A stretch of DNA of 64,000 nt from Sphaerolaimus hirsutus (Eukaryota > Nematoda > Chromadorea > Monhysterida > Sphaerolaimidae). The notes below the pieces were generated by a model. The model searched no databases and was not told where the DNA came from. It saw only the letters and a program-made list of their open reading frames with translations. This document shows, in pieces, positions 42,233-52,874 of the stretch. Positions within the stretch are counted from its first letter, which is position 1, and each line of letters begins with the position of its first letter. Both the position numbers and the translations under genes were made by a program. Location: NCBI GenBank assembly GCA_964036195.1, contig OZ038456.1, forward strand, positions 24,529,792-24,593,791, given 5' to 3'.

Positions 42233-43320
42233 GGAATTGGCACATATCCACAAGTTACCCCCTTGAATTAACCCCCGCTAAATACCCCCGGGTCTGTGGG
42301 AGCTTGGGAAATAGTAACCCCCTGTTGAAATTTCCGGCCCACCAGCCCATTCAAGGTTCAAATTCACCCATAGTGAGGGCAAAGCAATGTAATGAGAAAA
42401 GTTGAAAAACTACCGTATATCCTCGAATGACTCCCCCCCTCTTGAATAACTCCCCCGTTCGAATAATTCCCCCTCTTATGAGTGTGAGAAAAAAATACCC
42501 CCCCCTAGAATAATTCCTCCCACTTTGATGGGTAGAAAACATTTCACAACATATCACATTTACAAAAAACGTTTTATGTATTTAATATGTAATATCTTGC
42601 AGCTAGAGTTCACTAACATTGTTTTCATTGCTTGAATTGCGGATATTGTATTCTTACATATCATTTATGTTACCAAATTTACCCCAGTTGTGCAGTAAAT
42701 TTATCAAACATTTTACTGGAAATACTGATAAAAAAATAAATCCCCCCCCCTCGAATAACTCCCCCCTCTCGAATAACTCCCCCCTCAAAAACTTCTGACA
42801 AAAAATAACTCCCCGGGGGACTTATTCGAGGATATATGGTATATACATACAGTTATACATTGATGTCCAGTAACATTTACCTATACGATTCTGACATTGG
42901 TGCATTTTTCTACGTCAGAGTACCTACGTGTTATTTCATAAAATTTCTGGCGAAATAATAGACCCCTTCCTCGAATAAACCCCTTTCATAGTTTTCTGAC
43001 GAAATAATGCACCCCCTGGTGTATTTAATATTTAAATATAGGTATATATTTTTATCTTGCCTCTAGAGTTCATGAATATTGATTTCACTACTTGAATTGT
43101 GAATTTTAGTTTCCTACAAATGATTTATGTTACCAAATCTACCCCATCTGTGCAGTAAATTAGGTAATCATACATTTTACTGAAAAATCTGACGAGAAAG
43201 CTCCCCCCTCGAATAACTCCCCCCTCGAATAACTCCCCCCTCGAATAACTGCCCCCTCAAAAACTTCCGACAAATAAATAATTCCCGGGGACTTATTCGA
43301 GGATATAGGGTAGTCAGATG
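42233..43320. repeat. CCTCGAATAACTCCCCC elements
   Basis: Two related units (about 42410-42845 and 42950-43315) begin near TACCGTATATCCTCGAATG or a variant and end CTTATTCGAGGATATATGGTA, with internal TCGAATAACTCCCCCC runs. The ends are inverted. A dispersed non-coding family. Confidence 0.65.
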
Positions 43321-43795
43321 TGAAATGGTGGTACATTTCGTAGAGTTTTCAGTCAGTAAACAATATTTGGACTGTGAAAGCTGATTTTTATAATAGAAAA
43401 TCTCAAAGAATGCTGTCCACAAAACAAAAACAAAGAATAATTCACTTTTATACAGAGGCACTTGAAAATTTCTGGAGTCATTTATTAGTCAAAATTAGAT
43501 ATAACGACGGTAATAATTCGATTTTATTCTGAGAGCCATATTAAAATGTCATCGAAACTTCAAAAAATGATAAATTCCTTTGAATTATTTTCTGTAGAGA
43601 GTAAACACAAAATATTCAAAAATACAAAAATAAAAATGAAATACGTTCAAGCATCCATGTTCAGAAGAACTTGAATAAAAAAGTATGTTTGAATATTTCA
43701 CCACAACAGCGGACATGTACAAAACCAAAAAAAAACTTTACAGGGTGTGAGGTTTAAACGGCTTTACCTAGGTAATTCGAGGTTAAATCCACTGA

Positions 43796-44588
43796 TAGGG
43801 TGGCAGACGGTACGGCCTTGCGGTAAACCGTACGGTACGGTAAATTTTCCATTTTGCGGTAAACAGTACGGTACGGTAAATCTTCAATTTTGCGGTAAAC
43901 GGTACGGTACGGTAAATCTGAAAAGTGCGGTACGCGGTACGGTGCGGTACGGTACGGTAAATTTCCGATTGTCAGAAATGTATCAATACCGGAATACAGA
44001 CAACTTTTACTTCATAAATTGACACCAAATTCAGTCACACAATTTGATAATGGACTTTAGAACAAAATAACGGTGTGATGACATAAAATTACATTATCCA
44101 CATGCAGGAGCTCAATATATAGACTTTTTCAAGGTGTAGAAGGAAGAAAAAAGAGAAAATAGGTAAAAGTGGGTGAAAAATTGCTAAGTAGTTGAAAAAT
44201 AGGTATATAATGGAATATAGTATAAAAAAGCTGAAAAAAGCAATAAGGCATGAATGCAATTAGGGAACAATATAGCATGTGGAAGGGCTGAAAATCAGTG
44301 AAAAGAATGTTGTGAAAATTGCGCACTTGTGAGCAAAAAAATTTGCAGACCAGCACATAAATAGTTATCAATATATTGAAAAATTTAAGGTAAATCTGAG
44401 TAAAATTTACCGCGTAAAATGCGGTAAATGAGTGCGGTACGCGGTACGGTACGGTAAATTTCGGAAAATGCGGTACGCGGTACGGTACGGTAAATGTCTA
44501 AAACTGCGGTAAACGGTACGGTACGGTACGGTAAATTTCCCAAAAATGCGGTACGGTACGGTACGGTACGGTAAATTCTGCCACCCTA
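43796..44588. mobile_element. hAT-type MITE with CGGTACGGTA arrays, duplication TCCACTGA
   Basis: The ends are TAGGGTGGCAGA and TCTGCCACCCTA. TCCACTGA is repeated at 43788-43795 and 44589-44596. Both arms hold arrays of GGTACGGTAC / GCGGTAAA. The middle (44110-44390) resembles the repeats at 49560-49740, 50290-50500 and 55860-56030. No ORF for transposase. Confidence 0.9.
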
Positions 44589-44969
44589 TCCACTGATCGC
44601 AGCCTTTATAAATAATTAAATCTGCCATATCAAGTCAGAACTATAATTTTTAAATAACATTAGTACATTACTGTCTCATTACGGGTGAATTTCACACATT
44701 ATTCTTCACATGACTTTATTCGTCAAAATACAGTCGCTTTCATTGTAATTTACAGTCTAAACTGTGATAAACAGATATGCAAAAATGATGGAAATTCGAG
44801 GTATACTCGGCGGACCGCGAAGTATGCGCAGAATCCTACCATAATTTAATTAACAAAATCTCGTAATAAATTTCGTAATTAATTATACCATAGCAAAAAC
44901 GAAATATTTTGATGAAGAAGTGTATAATTATTGGATCATTATTCAGATGTGTTATGGTCCATAATGTGG

Positions 44970-45180
44970 CTGCACACACTAGTTTACTAACAGAAGTAAA
45001 CTCAATTTGGGAGCCCATAAATCAGCTTTCAAACTATTTGAGTTTACCAGAATACGTTTTTTTAGATCCTCGTCAACTGCAGTTTACAGATACCTCGTTT
45101 TGGTAAACTCAAATGCATTCAAAGCTGATTTATGAGCACCCAAAACGAGTTTACTTCTGTTAGTAAACTAGTGTGTGCAG
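44970..45180. mobile_element. 211-bp near-perfect hairpin element
   Basis: CTGCACACACTAGTTTACTA at the left and its exact inverse at the right, continuing inward through CAGAAGTAAACTC, with a second inverted pair (AATCAGCTTT / AAAGCTGATT). No gene. Confidence 0.8.
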
Positions 45181-45467
45181 CGCCAATAAGTGTTATACAT
45201 TCAAGTGGTACATTCAAACAGCTCAATAAAAAAGTAGCTCAAAAGCAATGAAAATGAACTCAAAAGAACTTAAACCAACAATTTTGCACTCCCAACTGGT
45301 TAAGAACAAAAAAAGTTCAAGACCAAACTTCGGATAAAAAAGTGCACGGAAAACGAAAATGTACGCTCGAACGAAAAATGAAAAGCGCCATGAAAAATTC
45401 ACGCGTGACTTCAAGAATGGGCGGGGAGACAATGGCCGGCAAATTATCGCCTTCAGCTTTTCGCTGC

Positions 45468-45951
45468 CAGGTGCCAGTCCCAGATCCTGTAAAATGTCAA
45501 ATGTCATGCAAAGTGTCAAACGTCATGTAAAATGCCCTGCAAAATGGCAACTCGGTTGGCAACTTCGCATGAAATTTGACACTTTACAGGACATTTTACA
45601 TGACTTTTGACACTTTGCATGACATTTGACACTTTAGAGGGCATTTTACATGACTGTTGACACTTTGCATGACATTTGACACTTTACAGGGCATTTTACA
45701 TGACTGTTGACACTTTGCATGACCTTTGACACTTTACAGGGCATTTTACATGACTGTTGACACTTTGCATGACATTTGACACTTTAGAGGGCATTTTACA
45801 TGACATTTGACACTTTACAGGGCATTTTACATGACTGTTGACACTTTGCATGACATTTGACACTTTAGAGGGCATTTTACATGTCTTTTGACACTTTGCA
45901 TGATATTTGACACTTAACAGGGCGTTTTACAGGGTCTTGGACTGCCCCAAG
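45468..45951. mobile_element. GTGCCAGTCCC-family MITE with 50-bp internal tandem repeats
   Basis: It starts CCAG|GTGCCAGTCCCAGATC and ends GGTCTTGGACTGCCCCAAG. Between them are about seven copies of a ~50-bp unit containing GACACTTTGCATGAC, CATTTGACACTTTACAGGGC and ATTTTACATGAC. It begins with GT and ends with AG like its relatives. Confidence 0.75.
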
Positions 45952-46026
45952 GGACTAATCCTATTGCCGAGAGCGTACAAGTAACGAGAAAAGTTGCTAC
46001 CGTATTTTCTCGAATTAACCCAGGGG

Positions 46027-46137
46027 TAGTGATGTAAAAGCGCCATGGCGATGGTGCCTCGCGCTAGCGCCAAAGCAAAAAGCGCCATGGCGCTTTTGGC
46101 GCTTGGTGCCAAAGTTCTAGCGCTTTTCGCATCACTA
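46027..46137. mobile_element. hAT-type GCGCCA MITE, duplication CCCAGGGG
   Basis: TAGTGATGTAAAAGCGCC at the left and GGCGC...TTTTCGCATCACTA at the right. CCCAGGGG is repeated at 46019-46026 and 46138-46145. It is inserted inside a CCTCGAATTAACCC element, showing it is the younger of the two. Confidence 0.9.
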
Positions 46138-46145
46138 CCCAGGGG

Positions 46146-47122
46146 GTTTATTTTTTGCCAGCAAATTTTGAGGGGGTTAATTCGAAGGGGAAAAGTTATT
46201 TGAAGGGGTTTTATTATTTCGTCAGAGAATGTTGTTTAAGGATCGTAGTAATGAATAGGCTCTTACATACCCAAAATTGGCAATAAATGATACAAATAGG
46301 ATAAATTTGGACAAACAGACAAATGGGTCACATGTGAATTTGGCCCACGTCCAAGTCGCTCTGCGTTTCAGACAAATGAGAGCGAAAAACGCAGGTTTCA
46401 TTTTCGCGTCACTGATTATCGCTGCGGAATGCAATAAATCGACTGGAAATGATCACAAGTACACTAGTTGACACATTTGCGATCATTTCCAGTTGCTATA
46501 CTCGGCGTACATGATACTCTGCCGTCGCACTGATTTATGTCTCATGTTGGAAGCGTGCCAATGATTGTTAAGTCATGTGATTTCCGTAAAAAGATGAAAA
46601 AAATTCATCGATGTGAATATGTTAATGAATAACATTATAACAACAATCAATTTTGTCATCTTTGTATGAAACTCGCACGCGCTAACCATCGTTGGCACAC
46701 TTCCAGCGGGAACCACGCGTGCAGGGTGTAAAGTAACCGGAGTATACATAGTATTCCACAGACGTAATGAGTAACGCAAACGTAAATCCTGCATCTTTCA
46801 CCCCATCCGTAAAATACCTAAGCCGACGCGTGCCAAGTTAACATACCGGATAGCTATCACATTCGTCCTTTTTAGGAATTCGTTAGCACTGTTTGAGCGA
46901 GATATCTAGCTTTCCGACTCTGTATTTTTATATCCGTGCTTTATCCATTTATTTTTCACATTTGAAAGTTCAATCGGTTTAAATAAACTGTGAATCGAAC
47001 GGAATCCGTCCGTTGGAATTCGAATTTGAGACATACCTTACTGGTACATAAAAGAAGGAAAGCTGACTCGTTTCATGTGTGCCGAGTTTACTCTGAAACG
47101 GTATAATGTCTAATCGAAACAG
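46146..47122. other. Intergenic; short match to the LINE insertion
   Basis: 46688-46745 (TTGGCACACTTCCAGCGGGA onward) resembles 27313-27370 of the LINE insertion. Otherwise AT-rich with no supported gene. Confidence 0.4.
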
Positions 47123-47255
47123 GCAGCTGATGTTGTTGATGGAGGGCGCAGGCGGGGCAGTTTGCCAGGAGGAGTGGGGCAGTCGCCCCTGCTGCCCTGC
47201 ATCTGCTTCTCTGCCAACTGCAGCAGACACTCCTCCACTCGCCCACAACCACCTG
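47123..47255 (+). CDS. Host gene 2 candidate exon p1
   Basis: The acceptor is CGAAACAG and the donor CCACCTG|GTGAAA. Read in phase 0 it encodes AADVVDGGRRRGSLPGGVGQ then a Cys-rich end (LPCICFSANCSRHS), leaving in phase 1. It is GC-rich against an AT-rich background. A second frame is also open, so the call is modest. Confidence 0.4.
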
Positions 47256-47660
47256 GTGAAAATGCCACCTACCGTATCCCCTCGAAATACCCCCTGGGGG
47301 TGATTCTTTCAGGTGAGAATTTTGAGGGGGGTGTTTCGAGAGGGGCTTATTTTTTCGCCAGAAATTTTTTGAAATTCCAGTACTAAATTGTCGTCTGTAA
47401 CGTATGCAGACGCAGAAAAATGCAACAATAACCGCTATATATAAGAGTTTATGGACTTATATAAGTATGTAGATGGCATAAACACTGTTCTAACGCAACA
47501 ATTAATTGTTTTTACCGTGTGTTTTTTACACTGCCCGAATCGCAAACCTCACTTTTGTAATGTACATTCCTGTACACTCATTTGGGGCCGGGGTATTTCG
47601 AGGGGGGCTAATAAATTCATAGTGGTCATTTTGACGGGCGGGGGGTATTTCGAGGAAATA
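47256..47660. repeat. CCTCGAAATACCCCC element
   Basis: Begins TACCGTATCCCCTCGAAATA and ends TATTTCGAGGAAATACGGTA, with GGGG(G)TATTTCGAGG runs. Same class as 47985-48045 and 59030-59490. Confidence 0.65.
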
Positions 47661-49480
47661 CGGTATTCTAAAAATTTAGCAAATATTGAATGTGATCTTT
47701 CCATTGGAATTCCTTCCTTTATTGCGTGGAAAAAGCTTGTTATATGGCATAGTATACCTAATTTGAACTGTGCCAAGTTGGGCTTGTGCCAAGTTCACAT
47801 ACGCGGCACTCGTACGAACATTGTGTAGAACGTTGTAAAGCATAATTTTTGCTGACTTTATGACAAGTTGTTTCCAGAGTTGGTCAAAGTACTGAACTTT
47901 TACAAAAGTAAAGGTAAACATAAAGTCGCATTTTTCTATGTCTGCATACATTATTAGTACCGGGAGTTCAAAAAATTTCTGGCGAAATAATAACCCCCCT
48001 CGAATTACCCCCCACCCCTGGCGGTATTTCGAGGAAATACGGCAGGCAAAAACACGTTGGCTAGTGAATTTGACAGTGAAAATGTATTTATGAAAATAAA
48101 TGATTTTGAGTGGAAATTCGGCCAAAATTTCACCAAAAAAACCCGACTCTTTCAAGAATCAAGATCAAAAGATTCTTTCAAACTTTCCGTTTAAATACTC
48201 CATTCCAGACTCTGTACCAAAAGATTTCGCAACAAATTTTCTTTTTTTTGAAAAATTGGCTACCGTCCAAACTACACGAAATGAAATGCTGGCACAATTC
48301 CAAGTAATAAACAAAAGAAAAAGCCACGAAAGATAAAGGTTGGTGACTCACTATTCCAGTTTCACCAACTGAAAACTATCCGAATGTGGCTGCAAATTCA
48401 GGCGAATGTAATTTTGTCGCGAAAAATGCAAAAATGCCTGAATGTTGGAGCAATTTTCATCCGTGGGATTTGGATGCAGCGTTTTTGGGTCTCAAAGGCA
48501 TTTATTTGCGCGGATGAATCACGCAAATTGGCATAGTGCCAACAGGTAATACGTTTTTCTAAGGTTATTAACTTGGTTTTCAAAGCTGTTCGGTTCATTT
48601 TAGTGTAATCTTGTAAAGTGGGTCAAGTTAGCTAAAATGTTGGAAACAAGTATTTTAAGCAATGGCGTAAAGATGTGAGATTATTTCAACCATGCAAATC
48701 GAAAAATTACGATGTTAACGTTTGCGACACCAGAATACATTGTCAAATACTAAAAATTTTATTTCACCCCCGAGATTCTATTCGTTTCACAGTTGATTTT
48801 ATCAAGTCATATCTTTTTGTGGGAAAAATCTGTATTTTTTGGCTCAGTGCCAACGTTTGGTAACGCGTTTGAAACGGAACTCTTTTGTTTGTACTGTGAC
48901 TGCATTTTTCAATTTGCACAGGAGCGGCACTGAGGCGTCGCCAGCACGTTTCAAAAACAAATAATTCAGGAACATGTGAGTTTTTGTGTGTGAAACAACT
49001 TTGAATGATTTTTTAAAACGTTGAAAATTTCTCAGTTGATACTAGGGATGGCTGGCATCTTTTTCAACCATCTTTTTAAAGACAACCATCGTCAACACCG
49101 TCTTCGCTCAAAAAAGACACCGAACAAAAATATCAGAACTTATTCACTAGGTAAAAAGACTGTCTTTTTTAAAAAAAAACAACATTTTTTTTAAACATGT
49201 CATTTTTTTAGACAGAGTCATAAAAATAGGTATTCTAAATTCAAATCCTAGTCAGTACTCCTGAATTGTTTTGCGTTTTTTCAAATTTCAAGAATTTCAT
49301 TCAAGTTGTTAGCTTGTTGTCTGTTCTAGTACGAGATTGTTAGCTTTGTTTCCAATAATTGCCATCCATTCAAATTTCAGCTAAATTTGTTTTTGGATGC
49401 AATTATTATCAGACGAACTGAAATCCTAGTTGAAAACAATATTTAGATTCAAATACTGAATTCAAATTTCCAAAATTCCA
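47661..49480. other. AT-rich intergenic stretch
   Basis: One C-run element remnant (47985-48045) and one hAT-like left end (TAGGGATGGCTGGCATC at about 49044) without a visible partner. No gene supported. Confidence 0.5.
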
Positions 49481-49489
49481 TTGAATCAG

Positions 49490-50600
49490 TGAAAACAATC
49501 ACCAATGTCAATTTGTCTCTCCCGAGGGATAGGTAGCTGGAAAATTTTCTGGGGGGCGGGTTCGCGGGGGTTCAATATATAGGCATAGAAAAAAGAAAAG
49601 GGAGAAAAATCGCTAAAAGTAGGTGACAAATGGGTAAATATATAAACACATATACTATGAAAAATAGCTGAAAATAGGCAGTTATAGGCATGAACTAGTG
49701 ATTTTGGACGTGAAAATCTATACAAATGTATGAAAAAAATCTACTTTGAGTGTAAATTGGCGTCGTGTTTCTCAAAAATCGCTCCAGATAGGTATATAGC
49801 TGGCGGACTGGGAGGGGGGGTGGGTGGTTAGGACATAGTAGCCCAAAATTTTGCCTCCGGGATAGATAGATAGCTGAGCGGTGTGGGGGGACGGGGTAAC
49901 CCCCCCCCCCCCAACCCCCGCTTTCCTACCCCTGATATAAAGAAGTGCGTTTTGCTCCGAAACAATCGCGTGTCCGCTGTGCAGGGCGGCGTGCAGCGGT
50001 GACTTGCGCAGGGCTGCAGCTGACTGGTGCGGCACTCCCCACAAACTCCGCCCACTGCGCAACAACCGGCACGCGCTTCGGCCCCGCCCAGCTGTGCGCC
50101 AGCGGCAACGCAAATATGACTTTTCAGGTTCTGTTTTTTCCTGGATCAGTGCCAATTTCCTGGATTTCAACTGTGAAGGGTTGTGACAACACTTCAGGCG
50201 TTTTGTAAATTTGGACCCCAGCTTTGGTTTGTATAGATAGTAAATCGCTCCACCGGAGACATAGATAGCTGAAATTTTTTTGGGCGGGTGTTCAATATAA
50301 ATACAGGCTTTTTCAAGGTATAGAAGGAAGAAAAGGGGAAAAATCGCTAAAAGTAAGCGAAAAATAGGTATATAAGCATATAACGTACACAAATAGCTGG
50401 AAATAGCAATGAAACACATGGAATAGCGGTTTTGAAGGTGAAAAACTTAAAAAATGGTATCAAAATTTTGAGCGATTTTGAGTGAAAATTGGGACAAATT
50501 TTCTCAAAAATCGCTCCAGATAGGTAGATAAATAGCTGGCCGATATATTGGGGATAGTTAGCCAACGTTTTTGCCTTCGGGATAGATACAGTGTGCGCAG
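49490..50600. repeat. Two copies of a dispersed TAGATAGCTG/CGCTCCAGATAGG repeat
   Basis: Copies at about 49490-49900 and 50225-50600 share TAGGTAGATAGCTGG-like ends, CGCTAAAAGTAGGTGA and TCTCAAAAATCGCTCCAGAT. An inverted copy is at 55640-56110. Predicted exon p2 lies between the two. Confidence 0.65.
50012..50127 (+). CDS. Host gene 2 candidate exon p2
   Basis: The acceptor is CTTGCGCAG and the donor TTTTCAG|GTTCTG. It enters in phase 1, matching exon p1, and leaves in phase 0. It encodes LQLTGAALPTNSAHCATTGT, then two further Cys-containing segments and an NMT glycosylation-type site, suggesting an extracellular portion. The reverse strand is also partly open. Confidence 0.4.
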
Positions 50601-50863
50601 AAATTCCTGTGCATATTGGCACCGACTCAAGTGCCACTGTTACTCCGCGCACTCGCGCCAGCCTACATCTTAAAACTGCATGCGCATTTTGGCCCAGGCG
50701 CGCGCTCCGTTTTCCCTATACAAACTTGGGATTTTTACAAACATTTCGAGGCCACCCACGCGCTTGAAAATGGGAATTGTGGGTCGAGCGTACGCACAGA
50801 GGGCTAAAATTATGTGCGTTCTCTGTCAAATGTAAAAAATCGTAGAAATTTAACTGTCGTTAT

Positions 50864-51344
50864 TAGGGTTGGCCGATGTTTTTTTTTTAAAAAAAACATG
50901 ACGTCCGAAATGTTTTTTTTTTAAAACATCAGCCAAAATTTTTAGTACTAAGCACTAGGTATTTTGCAAAATTTTTATGTGCGTAATGTGCTTCCATGTA
51001 CCTCCAGTGTGTAACTTCACTCCCAAAGTAACAACCTCCTTTTATAACCTTGTTTGATCACCATTCCGTGCCAAACTTTACCTGAAGTCACGAACATTCG
51101 ACTATAAGGCCATATACGAATGATATGTTGACGAAAAATGGATATTTTTGACACAAATCACCACTTATAATGCTATCCCATGGCTCCACAGCCATTATAT
51201 GGTCATATTTAACATCACAGAGTATTGCCAGTGTCTGATATACCTATATATGTTGACACTAGGTCATATCTGGGAGCTTTTAAAAAAAAACGTTTTTTTT
51301 AAAAAAAAACATCGAGTTAAAAAAAACGTTTTTTTCCAACCCTA
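50864..51344. mobile_element. hAT-type MITE, duplication GTCGTTAT
   Basis: TAGGGTTGG left and CCAACCCTA right, with GTCGTTAT at 50856-50863 and 51345-51352. T- and A-runs form AAACATGACG-type stems inside. No coding. Confidence 0.9.
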
Positions 51345-51927
51345 GTCGTTATTGAGCTCACACACAAAAAAAGGCGAGCCTGACCGAAAGTTCGTGATTT
51401 TCGGAGTTAGCGCTAGTGGGCATTTACACGAAAGTGGGCGGAGCTTACGCTGACCGCCGCATGTAAAGCAAAAATTCTGCGTGCCCTGTAAATAGCTGGC
51501 GGATTTGGGGTGTGACTCCCCCGCCTACTTACCTAACCCCTGCAACACTTGATTTTTCCCCTGTTTATGGTGGTATAACTTTTTATATTCCAGTTTTCTG
51601 ATGGCTTCTTTTTGTTGAATGTTCGTTTTTCGTTGAGTGTTGATACATCGTTTGTGGCTGCATGGCTTGCATTTCAACCGTTCAGATACACTTTTCTAAA
51701 ACTCTACCGGACCGTTAAAAAAGGTTTTTTTTCTTCAAAAAAACCCCCAAATATTGATTTCACCGATCCAGTTTGTAGCCTCAGACAGTTTTCACAATCA
51801 TTGTAGCCTCAGACAGTTGGTGAGCCGGTAAATGTTACGGTGAACGTGAAATTTTGCGTTTCGGTTCGGCAAAGTTTGCACTGTAGCGGCGTAGAACACC
51901 GAATGATATTTACGTGCAAAAATGCAG

Positions 51928-52163
51928 GAAATGCAGCTGCACGTGGGACGAATTGGCACTGGACGAAATCACTCTGGCCGATGTGACACAGGAGGATGGG
52001 AAACATTGCGAGTTGCATGTCTGCCTGGTTGCGGAAAAATGCGTGCGCGCTAAGGAGAAAACGTTGTTTTTTTTCAAAATGAGCGGATTTTTCTTTCGAA
52101 ATAATGTCGTGTTGATGCGGGTAGATTTGGAAGATATTACTCAAGTATTGTATTGTAAATACA
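51928..52163 (+). CDS. Host gene 2 possible exon p3
   Basis: After ATGCAG an open frame encodes KCSCTWDELALDEITLADVT and a Cys-spaced segment (HCELHVCLVAEKC), then a hydrophobic stretch and NNVVLMRVDLEDITQ. The phase does not fit exon p2 directly, and a second frame is open too. Placed with low confidence. Confidence 0.25.
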
Positions 52164-52874
52164 AAAAAGTAAACGTCAATATTTGACGTGAAGACGGTCG
52201 ATATTCGATGGGATACCTTAACGCACATTTTTATTTTCACTCTGAATTGTCCCACGTTTTTCTGTGTAACTGCAAACTCTCACAAATTGCGCGGTGAATG
52301 GTCGCAAAATTTTTACTAGCAAAAGCATTTGATGTCCTGAATCTATTTGATCTTTTAAAATTGCTTTTTTTGAAGAAAAAAAGCTTTGCGTTTAAAAAAA
52401 GCTATATTCCACTATTTGAATTGCAGATTTTTCAGGTTAATTTGCAAAATCTTTTGCCGTGATGCTGGATGCATAAATATGATGAATCAGGAATTCGGAC
52501 GTTGATGAAAATAAGAGCAAAATAACTTTCCCTCTTGACTGATCTGTCAAAAAATTTTCCATGTCAATGGATTGATTTGCATTGTTACTCGGAATCTGTT
52601 CTTATCTATACAATGTACTGTAATTCTGATTTTGTGACCATATTCTGTGATTCCATTTTTGTATTTTTTCATCTTTGTATTTATATTTTATATAATTCTG
52701 TAATAAAATTACGTAATGATAAAAATATAGAATCAAACAATTATGCGTTTTGTAAAGTTACCTTAAATGTTTGCTTGGGCCTCTCTCGATGGCGTTATTT
52801 CGTTCTATTTATCGTGTATTTTATAGTTTGCGTATTTTGTTCGCGTGTGCCCTCAGCCAAGTGTGTGTGTCGAC

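Noticed and set aside
45560-45930. CRISPR-like or regulatory array
   Set aside because: Near-identical 50-bp units without spacers lie inside a MITE with inverted ends.
49772-50419. - strand ORF with an ankyrin-like SPLHAALHSGHA segment
   Set aside because: Only one short resemblance; most of the ORF is dispersed repeat, and the + strand exon model fits splice phase better. Not excluded.
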